A stretch of 20,407 bases of DNA from Chlamydomonas sphaeroides (GCA_001662425.1 BDDC01001555.1:1-20407); one strand, 5' to 3'; shown: positions 9,228-20,296, counted from the stretch's first letter. Made by a program: numbers and translations. The notes: a model not told the origin generated them from the sequence alone.

Positions 9228-12200
9228 ATGTGGGAACTGCCTCGCGACGAGCTCCCGCCGGGATTCGAGCTTGACGCTCACCTGCCGCGGAGGCTTGGCA
9301 AACCCGAGGATGCTTACGCGTTCATCGGCCGCAAGGCACGACAAGGGGGGATTGGGTCAGGGTTTCGTGCTTCATGCCCGGCAGGTCGGAAACCCGCCCG
9401 CCCCGCGCATGTACAGGTCTTGCGCCACTTTCCAAAGCAAGACAATAAGCCGGCGGCCTGGTACCTGGGCCACGTGGAGGAGGTCACCATCGAGGATGGC
9501 GTGCCATTTATGCAGGTGGGAGGGCGGCGCCCGGGGAGCCAGGGGGGGAACAGGGGACCTGTGCCCCAGACATGCCGCAGTCGGCTACCCGAACCCCAGC
9601 TGAGGCCGCCCGGACCGCGCCCCTTGCCGCTGCCGTCGGCAAGGGCACGGGTCACGCTCACACTCTGCAATCCGAGTGAGGGTTGGGAAGGGCAGCACAA
9701 ACTAGGCATACATGGACATGCGTATCAATCCCGAGCCTGGGCGTTTTGACTTCGGGTGTTCAGCTCAAGCCGCGTAAGGTACCTCTGCAGGTCCCAGGCG
9801 CTGCGTTGGCCGTCGTTGGCGCCCGCCCGCCACACGTACCCCCTCCTCGCTCGCCGCCGGACCCCTGCAGATCCGCTACCCCGAAGACGACGACGAGGAG
9901 GAGTTTTGGTACTCTGACTTCCGCCAGTGGGCCGTCCTGGAGCCGCGGGCAGGGCAGCCGGGCGGCGGCGTTCAAGATACGGCCATAGGTCTGCCAGTGG
10001 GGCTGTCTTACCGTGCGGTGGTGCAGCCTGGCAGACTGCGCCTGTTTCAGCCGTGCTCCCTGACACGGGCTTGGCTTGGCAACCAGACCTGACACGTGTT
10101 TCTTGGCCCTGTCGCAGCCCTGGAGCCCGAACACCCGGGCGCAGCTGCGGCCGACCTCCGCCGCACGCCGCCAGCAAAGGGTGCCGGCACCAGTGCGCAC
10201 GGAGCTGGCGCCGGCGGCGCAGCGGCGACCCCGCGCAAGCGCCGGGCTGCCGTCGCCGCCGCCGCCGGCCCGGACGACGTGCCCGAGTCGCCGACGCCGG
10301 TCCGGCGGCAGCGGCGCCGCAGGGAGGCCAACGGCGTTGATGATGACGACGCCGTGAGCGCTGTATGTGGCTGCCTGCGGCAGCTTCCATTCACGGGTTG
10401 GCGCAGAGCACGTGCACGTGGCTCTGGCCTTGCTATCCCAAACACACAACCCAACCCATCAAACCAACAAGCCGTCTGTCTGGTTTGCGCGCACAGGCTG
10501 ACGAGGGCGCGGAAGATGGCGAGCGCGAGGGCTGGGACGGGGAGGGCCAGGAGGGCGAGGACGGCGCCGAGCTGCGGCCGGCGGTCCGGCGGCGGCTGGA
10601 CCTGGAGGCCGCGGCGGTGAGAGGCGGACCTATGTGTGTCTCCATCTGCGGCAAGGCCCCTGCCCCCTGCCCCGCCTCGGCCGCTCGCGCCGCCCGCACG
10701 CAAGCTCATGCCTCATGGACCATGCCAAGCTCATGGCTAGCTCGTGGCTACCAACCTGCAACACCGCCGACCGCCGGCCGGCCCCCACCAGGACGCGATC
10801 GGCCACCGGCAGCATGCGCCAAACGCCCGTGCCACGGCCTCGGCGCCCGAGGCGCCCGCGCCGGCTCGGCGTAGCCACGCGCCGCACCATCCGCGGGCTC
10901 ATGCCGGCGGCCGTGGCGACCTGTCCGCAGCGCCCGGCTCGCTTGCTGGCTGCCGCGCGGGCCACCTGAAGTGCATCAGCCTGCTCAACTTCATGTGCCA
11001 CTTCAACCTGGAGGTCGACTTCGGGTAGGCAGGGGTTGTGGAAGGGGACTTCAGGTGGGCTGAGGCACTGGGCTGGAGCCCTGGGGGCTTGGAGGCTGCG
11101 GAGCTCCGGCACAATGGCTGGTGCATGGGCTGGGGTAAGCGAGTGAGCATCTTTGGTATTGCTTGCTCGCCTTGACAGGCGTTTTTACGCAATGGGCCGT
11201 GGCCCTCCGCCGTGCTGTGCCCGCCCTCCAGCTCTCACGTGACGTTTGTGACGGGGAAAAACGGCAGCGGCAAGAGCGCCGTCCTGCAGGTGGGGCGAGA
11301 GGGGCAGGGGGCTTGCGGGCGTGTGGTACACCAACACCAACACCAACACCGCCTGCTCGTCCCCCGCCTGCCTCAGGGCCTGCAGGCGTGCCTGGGCGCT
11401 TCCGCGCGCGACACGGGCCGCGGCACCAGCCTTGCGGGCTGGGTGCACACGGAGAGCCGCCAGGCCACCGTGGCGCTGGACCTGTGGAACACGGACGAGC
11501 GCGAGTGCCCCGGGCAGCGCCTGCCGCCCTACCGCCGGGACATGTGAGCAGGCGGGGGCTGCGACACGCGCTTGGCTCAGGGATCCAGGGCGGTGGACAC
11601 AGCTGCCCGCAGCGCCACCGGTGACTGGCTGGTGGGGCACACCGGCCATTGTGCCGCAACGACCTGCGCCGCTGCTCCCTGCCGCCGCAGCTTCGGGCAC
11701 CGCATACGCGTGGTTCGCAAGATCAACGTATCGGTGGCGGCCGACGGGCGGCGCACCGCGACGGGCGCCTACCATCTGTACCGCGCGGACGGCAGTGAGG
11801 TCAAGCGCGAGGAGCTAGGGCAGTCGGTGGCCAAGGAGGTGGGCTGCGGCGCGACCGGACTTCTTGGCAAAACGTCCTTTGCTTGATCCCTCTAAACCCG
11901 GGTGACGTTCTGGACCATGGCTTGGCCCTTTGAGTAGTCCCACGGCTAGCCTTGCCCGCGACGGCTCCGCAAGCTGCCCCGCCTGCCCGCCTCCCTCCCT
12001 CTCACGTCCGCCCCCCTCCCTGGCGCCCCCAGGTTTCCTCCCTGGTGGAGCACTTTAACCTGGACGCGTCCAACCCGCTGGTCATCATCAGCCAGGACAT
12101 GGTGCGGGCCTTCTACCAGCGTGAGTGGGGACGCGGCACGGTGGGAGGGTGGCACGGAGGTGGCAAGCGCTGCCCGCGAGGCGCAGGGCGGCGACCCGAA

Positions 12201-15200
12201 GGTCGGGTGGCTTAGGTTGCTCGGGTGGCTCGCCCAGCTAGTAAGGCCCCTGCGGCCCGACACGCACGCCCTTGTGGACGTACGTGCCCAGCTTGCCCCA
12301 TCACCCTGCTGTTCCCTGCCCTCACTCCCACTCTCAGACACCCGCTCCACCTCCACCCGCTGCTCCAAGTATCACATGTGAGGCCCGAGGCATGGGGTGG
12401 CAAGGCCGGGGGCCCCGACACCTCCACCAGGGACTGGGATCAGCATCTCCCCTCCTTTCATGAAGGCCTTCATTCTCACACCCCGACGCGCGCCCCCTCC
12501 GCCCGCGTCCGCTGCCCTGCCACCGGGCCTCAGGTACATGGACGGCACGCAGCTCGCAACCACGCGCGACTCGCTGGCGTCCTCGGCAGCCAAGGTGGCG
12601 CTCGCCGAGTCCAAGCTGGACTCGCAGCGCGGGCGGCTAGATGGCCACCGGGTGGAGCTGGCCGATCTGGATCAGCGGGTGGAGGAGCTGCGGCGGGTGG
12701 ACGAGTGGGTTGCGGCGTGGCGGCGTGGAGGGTGTCGGGGTTGGCTGCAGCGCGCTCAGTAGCAGCGCGGGCGGTGCCGCCGTGTGTCTGTCTCGTGTGC
12801 AGGGGCATTGTGTAGCCGCGTCATGCAACCACCTTGCGCCTCCGTGCCATGCTGCCCTCAGCCTCAAGGCGCTGCTGGATGACCTGGAGTGCGCGATGGC
12901 GTGGGGCTCCGTGGAGGAGGCGGAGCAGGCGCTGGCGGCGACCGTGGCGGCGGAGGCGGAGCGGCAGCCGCGGGAGCAGCAGCTGCGGGAGGTTGTGGCT
13001 CAGCGCGAGGCGCGGGTGGCGGAGATGACGGCCGAGGAGGAGCGGCAGGTGAGGCGGGGTGCGAGCGTCGTCGGGATGCGCCGCTTGCAGAAGGCTTCTT
13101 TGCCCCGATCCTACGCTCCTTCCTGGGGCACCAAACGATACGTTCCCTTGTCGGCCTCCCAACCCTCGGCTCCGTCCTTGCAGCGTCAAAATATGGAGGC
13201 GACCCGTGCCGACGCCCTGCTCACACGCGTGACTGAGCTTGAGCAGCGCAAGCGCCAGGCAACGCAACGATACCGTCATCTCGACCACCGGGCGACGGCG
13301 CTGACCGAGCGGCTACAGGAGCTGCAGTCGCGGCGGGAGTCGCAGGAGGCCGCGGCGGCTGCCCTCAGCGCCGAGGCGGCGAGCGAGGGCGTGGTGGCGG
13401 CAATGCGGGCGTACCAGGAGCAGGTGGCTGCCGTGGGGTCGGCTGCGGTCTGCTTGGGTCTGGTGCAAGTCACCATTTGGGCGACAAGCTGCATAGGTCC
13501 TCGATACACTCAGCCTTGGCCTTCAGGCGCCGGCGGGCTGGGCTCACACGCACCTGCTGCCGGGCTGCCCGCTCCTGGTGACGTTTAGTTGCACTCCACG
13601 ACTTGGGCGTTAGGGGTTAAGGCAAACGGTAACGGCAACCAGCAATTCGAGCAGCAGCGGCGGAAGGACCCCGCTCACCAAACGGAAGATATGGTATAGC
13701 TGGTCCGTGCTGGTGTGGCGTTGACAAGAGCGGCTGTTACAATGCTGCATTGTGGGCCGCTCGCGCGGCGCCCCAGCCCATCCCCGCACACAACCGGGAG
13801 CGAACCTGTCAATCGGGGTGACTGTTTCCCGACCCGGCGGCCCCACGCCGCCGCAACCGGCACGTCGCCTCGCAGGTGGCCGCCAAGGCGCAGGAGCTGG
13901 CTGAGCTGCAGGCCGCCGCCACGAGCCTGGAGGCCGAGCGCCAGCAGCTGGAGGCGGCAAAGGCCGCGGCAGACACCAAGCTGCGCTCCGCGCGGGAGGC
14001 TGTCAAGGAGGCAGATGCCGCCGTGTCCGAGGCCCAGGCGCAGCTTACGCCCCTGCGAGCCGCCGCCGCCGCCGCTGCGGGCGGCGGCGCCGCGGCCGAT
14101 GAGGCCACGCGCGCGCTGCTGGAGTCGCGGTGGGGCTGGGCGGCGCTGCGGCTGGAGGAGGCGGTGCGGCGGGCGCCGCCGGGCACGTTTGCGGCGCCGC
14201 CGTTTGGCCCCATCGGGCGGTACCTCAAGCGCGGCCGCCTGTACGAGGAGTGGATGGCGGCGCCGCTGGAGGTGGCACTACAGCATGTCCTCTCGGTACG
14301 TGGGTTGTCGTGGCTGCCACCTTGGGCTTGCGCGAACGGTTGCCAGCGCGTTCGCACGTCAGAGGTTCGCTTGAGGTGCCCCCTTGCAGCGAGTGCTGCC
14401 GGTGGGTTGGCGGTTGCGCCGAGGTACTCGATAGTCCGGCGCCGCAGCCACCTTTCGTGGCTGGCTTGCAGCCGCAACCAGGGGCCGAGGCTCGCCGCTG
14501 CCGGCCGTGCCGACACTCCAACCGCAGTCCTGGGTCGTCACCCGCCGCGAGGACAAGGACGCCCTGGAGGCGCTGTGGCGCGGCCTGTTCCGCCGCGGCG
14601 GCGCGCCCAGACTGCCCGCCAACACCGTGCCGTTCCGCACGACGGTGCTGCCGTACGGTACGGATCCCGTGATCGATGGCCACGGCGCCGCGTGGCGCCG
14701 CGTCATCGACGTGGTCGCGCTGGCGGACGGCCTTGATGCGAGGGTGCGTGCGGAGGGGGTGTGGAGCAGTGGTCGTGGACCGAGGGTCAAGTGAGATGGT
14801 CATCATCCACACATGCTTAAACAACCAAACCTCCAACCTCACACATGCGTCTGGTCTGTGCCTGACCTTGCCAACGCCCGCTCGTTTTCGCGCGCTGTGC
14901 CCTTTCCCCGCCCACGCCCGCCAGACCTCCGCCACGCTCACCAACGCGCTCGTGTCCGTCGCCGACGCCGCGCAGCGCGTGCTGGTGCCGGACCGCGACA
15001 GCGCACAGTGAGCCCCCGGGGCGGTGGGAGCCTGAAAACGTGGGTGCAAGCTGGCGTGCGGCGATGCTGCCCGGGCATGGGCCCGCGTCTACCTTGGCGG
15101 CTGTTGCCCCGAACCCAACCCTCGGATCTGATGTTGCCTCTATTGATGCATCGACGGTTTGACTCAATGGAGACCATAAATCGACTGTAGCGACAAAGAA

Positions 15201-18200
15201 ACGAGGGCTGCTTGACCCTTGCCGGCACACACTGGAGCCCACCAGCTGGGCTCCCCTGGAGCCATGAGCCGGGCTAGCCGCGAGAGGGGAGCGGGACCAG
15301 GAGCTCCCTCCCCGCGCTCCCTCGCAACCACCCGACACTGCTGTGCTGCTGCTGTCCCGCAGGTTTGTGGCGCAGGGCGGGCTGCGGCAGTGGGGAGTGG
15401 TCACGGCCTTCGACGCGCATTGCACGCAGTACGAGAAGCGCGGCCACACCATGTCCACCATCCCCCACTCCTGGGAAGGGTGGGTCGGCCCTGGGACGGG
15501 CCACCGATGCAGGGGACGGACCTGACCGCATGCGTGTGCTCTTGTGGCTGTGGCTGTGTCATGGTGAGCGTTGTCCTGAGCGCAGCGCTGAGTGTGTCGG
15601 CTGACCGGTGTGCCGACCCCTACGAAGCCCTCTCGCGCTGTGTGCCGACCCACCGCTGCCGCCTGTCCCCGCACGCAGCATGCAGCGCCTCGCCGGCGAC
15701 ATGAGCGCGCAGCTGCGGGAGGCGGAGGCGGAGCTGGCGGCGCGCAGCCGGCGGCAGGAGCAGGCGGCGGCCGCGCTGGCGGCGGCTCAGGCCGAGGCGG
15801 CGGCTGTGGTCCGGCGACAGGGCGACGTCCGGCGGCGGCAGCTAGACAACGTCAAGGCTGAGGTGGGTGCGCCGTGACCCCGGGTCACGCAGACCACTGC
15901 GTGCCCACTCTCACGCCTGTCCCAGCACTGCTGCTGTACACACGCTGCTGATGAGCTGCAGCCTCAACGCCGCCAACCTTCACTGCGGACCCCGGCCCTC
16001 CGCAGTCTCGCGCCAAGACCGAGTATGAGCGGCTGTCTGAAACCACGCCCGCCGCCGCCAGCGAGGCGCGCAGCAGCGCTATCCTGAACGAAATGCAGGT
16101 GCGGTCTGGGCGGCCTGGGCGGCCTTCTGCTCCGTAGCCGCGAGGTCAGCAGCGTGCGCCGTGCGGTGACTGGTGTCGACCCGTGACTGGTGTCGACCCG
16201 TGACTGGTGACGTGCAGTGTTTGGTGTCGTGCCGTTGCGGCTGGCTCGCCTTGCCAGACCCAACCATCACGCGCGGGGCCCCTTGCTCGGACAGGCGACT
16301 GCCAACCAGATGGCGGAGGCGGCCGCCAGCCAGGGCAGCTTGGAGGAGGAGCGCAACAACGCGGCGGCGGAAGTGGCGGCGCTAGGCGAGGAGTGAGTGG
16401 GGAGCTGCTGGCGGCCGGGGCGCTGGGCGCCGACCGCCCGCCTGAGGGCACGGCGGGGGCAGGCGCTTGATGTAGCGGGGCGGCTGCGGCTCCCCTTGCA
16501 GCGTGGCCGCCAAGCTGCACAGTGGGCAGCGACGCCCGGGTCCTGTGCTGGGGCATGTAGGCAGAGCTGCCTGCTACGGTAGTCGCTGCGGGCGCATTCT
16601 TATGCTATGCCCGGCCCTCAGTCGTCATTCCTAAGTTGATAGAGTTGGTAGAATCGATCCATCCGCATTGTCGAAGCAACGGTATCATCGATAAAAGCTG
16701 CGATGCCTGCCGCCCCTGCCTGCTTGTTGCAGGCTGTCGGACGTGCAGGAGCAGGCCCGTCGCTACTGGGAGCGCCGGCAGGAGCTGATGGCGGAGGTCA
16801 ACGCGCTGGCGCAAAGCAAGGCGGCCGCGGTGGAGGAGCTGGCGGAGGCGCGGCGGGCGCTGGCAGCGGCGCAGGCCGCGGCAGCGCAGGCGGCGACGAC
16901 GGTGGCGCGGGCGCGTGACGTGCTGGCGCAGACGCAGCAGCTGGCGGAAGGGGTGAGCCCGCCGCTGCTGCTGCAGCAGCAGCCGGGCTGCCGGACTGCG
17001 CAGCTGGGTCCTGGGCGGTTCGGCGACTGACCAGCTCACCACCTGTTGCGCCCGCAATCCCTGGCGCCTCCCCCGCAGGCGTGCTCGCGGGAGGCCGGCG
17101 CCGCGGCGCGCGGCCGGGTGCGGGCGGCGCTGCGGTCTGAGATCGCGCAGCGCCACCCCCGCATGCATGGCCCGCAGCGGGAGGCGCAGCTGGCGGCCGC
17201 GCTTCGGCACGAGGTGGGCCCCGCACCGCCCTGTCCTGCCCTGTACCCCGGTCAGCCCTGCTTGCCCGGACACTCCACACCGCGCTGCGCCAGCGAAAGC
17301 GTGTTGCCCAGAACCTACCTCGCCGCCCTGCCTCCCTTGCCACGACCAGGCCCTGGCCCTCCGCATAAAGGCCACGACGGCGGCCATCGCCAAGGCCCAT
17401 GCCGCGGCGGGCGGCGACCTGGGCGCAGTCAAGCAGCGCCGTGATGAGGTGGCGGCGCGGCTGCGGCGGGAGGAGGAGGCGTTCAAGATGGTGGCCAAGA
17501 AGGTCAAGGTCATCCGGGATGCGCAGGTGGGGAGTCTGTGGCGGGCACCGGGTGGCGGCTGGCGGCTGGCGGGCGAGCGTGATGGGCTGCAGGCATGTAC
17601 CGAGTGGGCATACGCCGTGTGGGTGTGCATGGTTTTACGGGACGCGCAGGTGGGTGGCATATGGCGGGTAGCGTGTGAGCCCAGCCCGGTCGGAACACGT
17701 GCGGGGGCGGGCATGGCGTGGCGGCAAAGCCCCCCGGTGCCTGGCGTTGGGTGCCTGCGCTGGCGCCGTCCGCGACCATGCCTCATGACCACGCTCGGAA
17801 ACCCGAGCCCAACGCTGCCCCTGGCACAAGCTCGCGTCGCGGCCCTACGCCACAGGAGATACGTGACGCCAAGTACACCCAGATTCGGGGCATGGTACGT
17901 AGCAGGGTCGGGAGGCGCAGCAGGGGTGCCGAGCCGTAAGGCGATATGCGAGCAACGGCTGCGAGTGTGGCCGCACAGCTAGTGCCTCAGGCGGCGCGGC
18001 GACCGACCGCGCGTCATGCACGCGCCCTTGCCGCCCGCGGCCCCGGGCTCGTTCCCTCCACCGCGACGCCATGCCAAACCCGATCCTCCTGTAACACACC
18101 CTGCCGCCAAGTGCAACGCGATCAGGACGACGCCCTGGCCGCCCAGGCAGCCTTGCGGCCGTGGGGCGCGTGTGTGTTCGACATCGCACCCTTGTGCCGC

Positions 18201-19822
18201 CGTGCCCCCGCCTGCCCCTGGCGAACCCCGCCAGGTCGACACGCTGGCCAAGTCCAAGTTCCGGCTGTACATGGCCCGCCGCAACTTCAACGCCGGCCTC
18301 GACCTGGACCACGGCGGCCAGCGGCTGGAGCTGAAGGTGGCCAAGGCCGCCGAGGGCGCCGCGGGGCGGGTGACCGACATCATGCAGCTCAGCGGTGCGG
18401 GCCGCGTGTGGGGAGAGGGAGCAGGGATGCAGGGTGTGGCAGGGCGCTGTGGGGCCTGGGCCGAGCGGGGGCGCTGCTGGCTACGCTGGCGACCGTCGCC
18501 GCCGCGATAGCTGCGAAGCTCGCGACAGCCGGCTGTGCGCCCCGTCACGGCTCATTCCCACGGGTCCTGGCCCCAGGCGGCGAGCGCTCCTTCACCACGG
18601 CCTGCTTCCTGCTGGCCATGGCCGAAGTGCTGGAGGCGCCCTTCCGCGCCATGGACGAGTACGACCTGTACAGTGAGTGTGGCCGGTGCTGTGCGGCAGC
18701 AGCACGGGCGCGGCACCGGCCAGCGGTGCCGCCAGCCGTTTGAGGAGCGGCTCTCACGTCCTGACCCACAGCGGCTCCTCCTCCCCCCCCACCTGCTCCA
18801 TACACGCCGCAGTGGACCCCACCGCCCGCAAGCTAACCACGATGGCGCTGCTGGAGGCGGCGTGGAGGTACACGCCGTGCTCCCAGCTGCTGCTACTGAG
18901 CCCGCAGGTGCGGCGGATCGCGCGAGTGCTTAGGCACCGGGCCGTGCCATGGGCTCCGCAGGGGAAGGGGGAAGGGGTATTTACAATGAAATGGCGTGGC
19001 GGGAGCTCACAAGGTTGTGTGCGGATGTACACGGTCAGGGTAAGGGAACGGGGTGTTGCTGCTCTTGGGCACGAGGGGCGGCAGCGAGTTCTGCCTAGGG
19101 CGGTGGCAACATGTGTGGTGGCTTGCCGCCGGGGCAGAGGCGGTGGGGCAGCATGGCAAAGGAGGCGTGCGCTGGCCCAGGCACGGAGCGCGCGGCAGCA
19201 GGGTCGCACTGCCTCATGCGGACGTGCTTGCTCCCTGCTCGGCCGCCGCTGCACCCCGCCAGGACGCCAACACGCTGCAGGACGCATGTGCGGCGCTGCA
19301 GGAGACGTGCCGCAAGGCGGGCGAGGCCGCACCCCCGGAGACCTTCGTGTGGGTCGGGCCGGGAAACGGACGCCCGGAGGGCTGCGCGGCGTCGGGTCGG
19401 GCCGGCCATTCCCCACACCGCGCACGGGAGGCGGCTGTGCGCGCGCCCGCAGGCGGGTGCTGGGGCAGGGGTCGGTGAGCCCCGCAGCCGCCGGGAGCTT
19501 GCGGCTGTGGGGCTGCTGACCCGCACCGCAACGGCCTGGCGGGCTGAGGCCCGTGCCTCTTCCCACGACTTGTCGATGGCCATGGGGCGCACGGCTCCTA
19601 CCACCACGCGTGTTGTGCTGCTGGTGCACGTCTGGGATGGGACCGTGCGATGATATCTCCACTGCCGATCTGCCACTTTTGTGCGTTGCACACCGAAAGT
19701 GGGGAGCACAGCCCCACAGCCGCTGCGTTGGCGTAACGAGTGGTACGGTATGCGACTACCGCTGCCCGCCCTGGCGCAGGAGGATCAAGGAGATGGCCGA
19801 CCCGCGGGCCCGCGACCAGTGA
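9228..19822 (+). CDS. SMC6: SMC6, full-length, with a Tudor-like N-terminal extension
   Basis: SMC6 is the ABC-type ATPase subunit of the SMC5/6 complex in chromosome maintenance and recombinational repair. Exons: 9228-9515, 9871-9988, 10118-10353, 10497-10616, 10792-11024, 11232-11289, 11377-11543, 11691-11838, 12033-12120, 12338-12377, 12534-12704, 12862-13048, 13184-13423, 13876-14295, 14528-14743, 14925-15007, 15363-15479, 15679-15862, 16006-16098, 16295-16392, 16733-16952, 17079-17213, 17350-17526, 17856-17894, [unresolved], 18235-18394, 18577-18672, 18813-18907, 19263-19348, 19780-19822. They total 4356 nt (1451 aa) in frame. ATG 9228 follows an in-frame TAG at 9207-9209. Key sites: NFMCH 320-324, Walker A GKNGSGKS 340-347, Q-loop ISQDM near 477, hinge about 760-970 (FGPIG), signature LSGGERS 1344-1350 split by a phase-1 intron, Walker B FRAMDE 1368-1373, then LLLLSPQ and a KEMADPR end. 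Coils flank the hinge. Residues 60-121 look Tudor-like. The donor at 9989 is weak. Confidence 0.92.
11328..11350 (+). repeat. Hexanucleotide microsatellite (ACACCA) in an SMC6 intron
   Basis: Nearly four copies of a 6-bp ACACCA unit lie in the short intron between the Walker A exon and the next exon. It is a simple repeat with no visible function. Confidence 0.8.
14528..15479 (+). other. SMC6 hinge, second part (three exons)
   Basis: The exons 14528-14743, 14925-15007 and 15363-15479 encode the second part of the hinge of the full-length SMC6, after the FGPIG-containing exon that ends at 14295. Segments seen are SWVVTRREDKDALEALWRGL, LADGLDARTSATLTNALV, VLVPDRDSAQ and WGVVTAFDAHCTQYEK. The layout matches an SMC6 hinge, and all junctions are in frame (phases 0, 0, 2, 2). 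The sequence is diverged, and an Ala-rich run at about 14060-14100 precedes the hinge. The minus-strand neighbour has a separate, better conserved hinge. Confidence 0.75.
16166..16209 (+). repeat. 17-bp tandem repeat in an SMC6 intron
   Basis: The unit GTGACTGGTGTCGACCC occurs twice without a mismatch (16166-16182 and 16183-16199), followed by 10 further matching bases to 16209. Each full unit contains GTCGAC. It lies inside the intron between exons 16006-16098 and 16295-16392. Confidence 0.9.
16964..16983. repeat. Perfect 20-bp CTG/CAG palindrome in an SMC6 intron
   Basis: Three CTG units run directly into three CAG units, giving a perfect self-complementary 20-mer that starts 11 bp downstream of the splice donor at 16953. 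In the transcript it could form a hairpin beside the donor. Confidence 0.85.
17638..17670 (+). repeat. Diverged intronic copy of an exon end with its splice donor
   Basis: This 33-nt stretch matches 17515-17547 at 26 of 33 positions. The original covers the last codons of the exon ending at 17526 (RDAQ) and its GTGGGG donor; the copy again reads RDAQ followed by a GTGGGT donor. It lies in the following intron, 123 bp downstream, and suggests a small local duplication. Confidence 0.6.
17895..18234 (+). other. SMC6 intron region with an unresolved coiled-coil exon
   Basis: The flanking exons (ending at 17894 and starting at 18235) are both in phase 0 and would join in frame. However, SMC6 proteins normally have more coiled coil between the RGM-like segment and the VDTLAKSKF segment. 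A candidate piece reads QRDQDDALAAQ at about 18116-18148. Using it needs an alternative donor at about 17899 and a weak or GC-type donor after it, so I left it out of the model. Confidence 0.4.
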
Positions 19823-20148
19823 GCAGGCGGCGCAGCAGGGGCCCTGAGCCTTGCGGCGTGGTGTGCGCTTATGGCTGAGGCGCTGGCGGTTTGGAGGCCG
19901 ACCGGGGCGCTACGGGATGCGACAGGCTCCAGCCAAAAAAGACGAATGCGCGGGTCTCTGACTTCCACGCTGGCAGTGAAGGTCTCGGCGGGGCGCGGTC
20001 CACGGCTAAGCGCTTGAGCGGGCTGGGTGGGGGCAGGGGAGAGGGGTGTGTCACTGCCTCTAGGGTTCATGCCGGAAAGCAAAGTAGGGTCTTCGGGCCC
20101 TGCCGAGAGCCGTGCTGCATTCTATCATGTAGGCCATATGGCTAAGTA

Positions 20149-20296
20149 CACGTTTGCGGCTCTAACTGCCCGCTTTATCGCGACCTGGTGGATGCCGACC
20201 TGAGCATCCTTGGCTACGCCAAGGCGCCCTCTGGCAGCCTAGCGCCTTGCACACGCCACCGAGTATGCGTGGACTACTGGCTGCAGCCGTCGTAGA
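20149..20296 (+). pseudogene. Possible transposase zinc-ribbon remnant
   Basis: One frame reads CGSNCPLYRDLVDADLSILG and continues to a TAG at 20294-20296. The C...C then RD...A..IL order recalls the last part of the TnpB/Fanzor-type zinc ribbon, where a cysteine pair precedes RDxNAAxNI. The cysteine spacing is one residue too long, the first cysteine pair is not visible, and a stop lies just upstream. I treat it as a weak resemblance. Confidence 0.2.
20208..20248 (+). repeat. Two mutually exclusive hairpins
   Basis: CCTTGGC (20208-20214) and GCCAAGG (20218-20224) form a perfect 7-bp stem with a 3-nt loop. AAGGCGC (20221-20227) and GCGCCTT (20242-20248) form another perfect 7-bp stem with a 14-nt loop. 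They share AAGG at 20221-20224, so only one can form at a time. A role in 3' end formation or in a mobile-element end is possible but not shown. Confidence 0.55.

Noticed and set aside
16502..16521. A 20-nt microexon in SMC6 reading VAAKLH between CAG and GTGGGC.
   Set aside because: It breaks the phase into the next exon. Joining 16392 directly to 16733 is in frame and gives a continuous coiled coil.
17594..17650. A 57-nt in-frame cassette exon of SMC6.
   Set aside because: Its residues (WAYAVWVCMV) do not suit a coiled coil, and its end is a diverged copy of the previous exon end. I kept it only as a finding.
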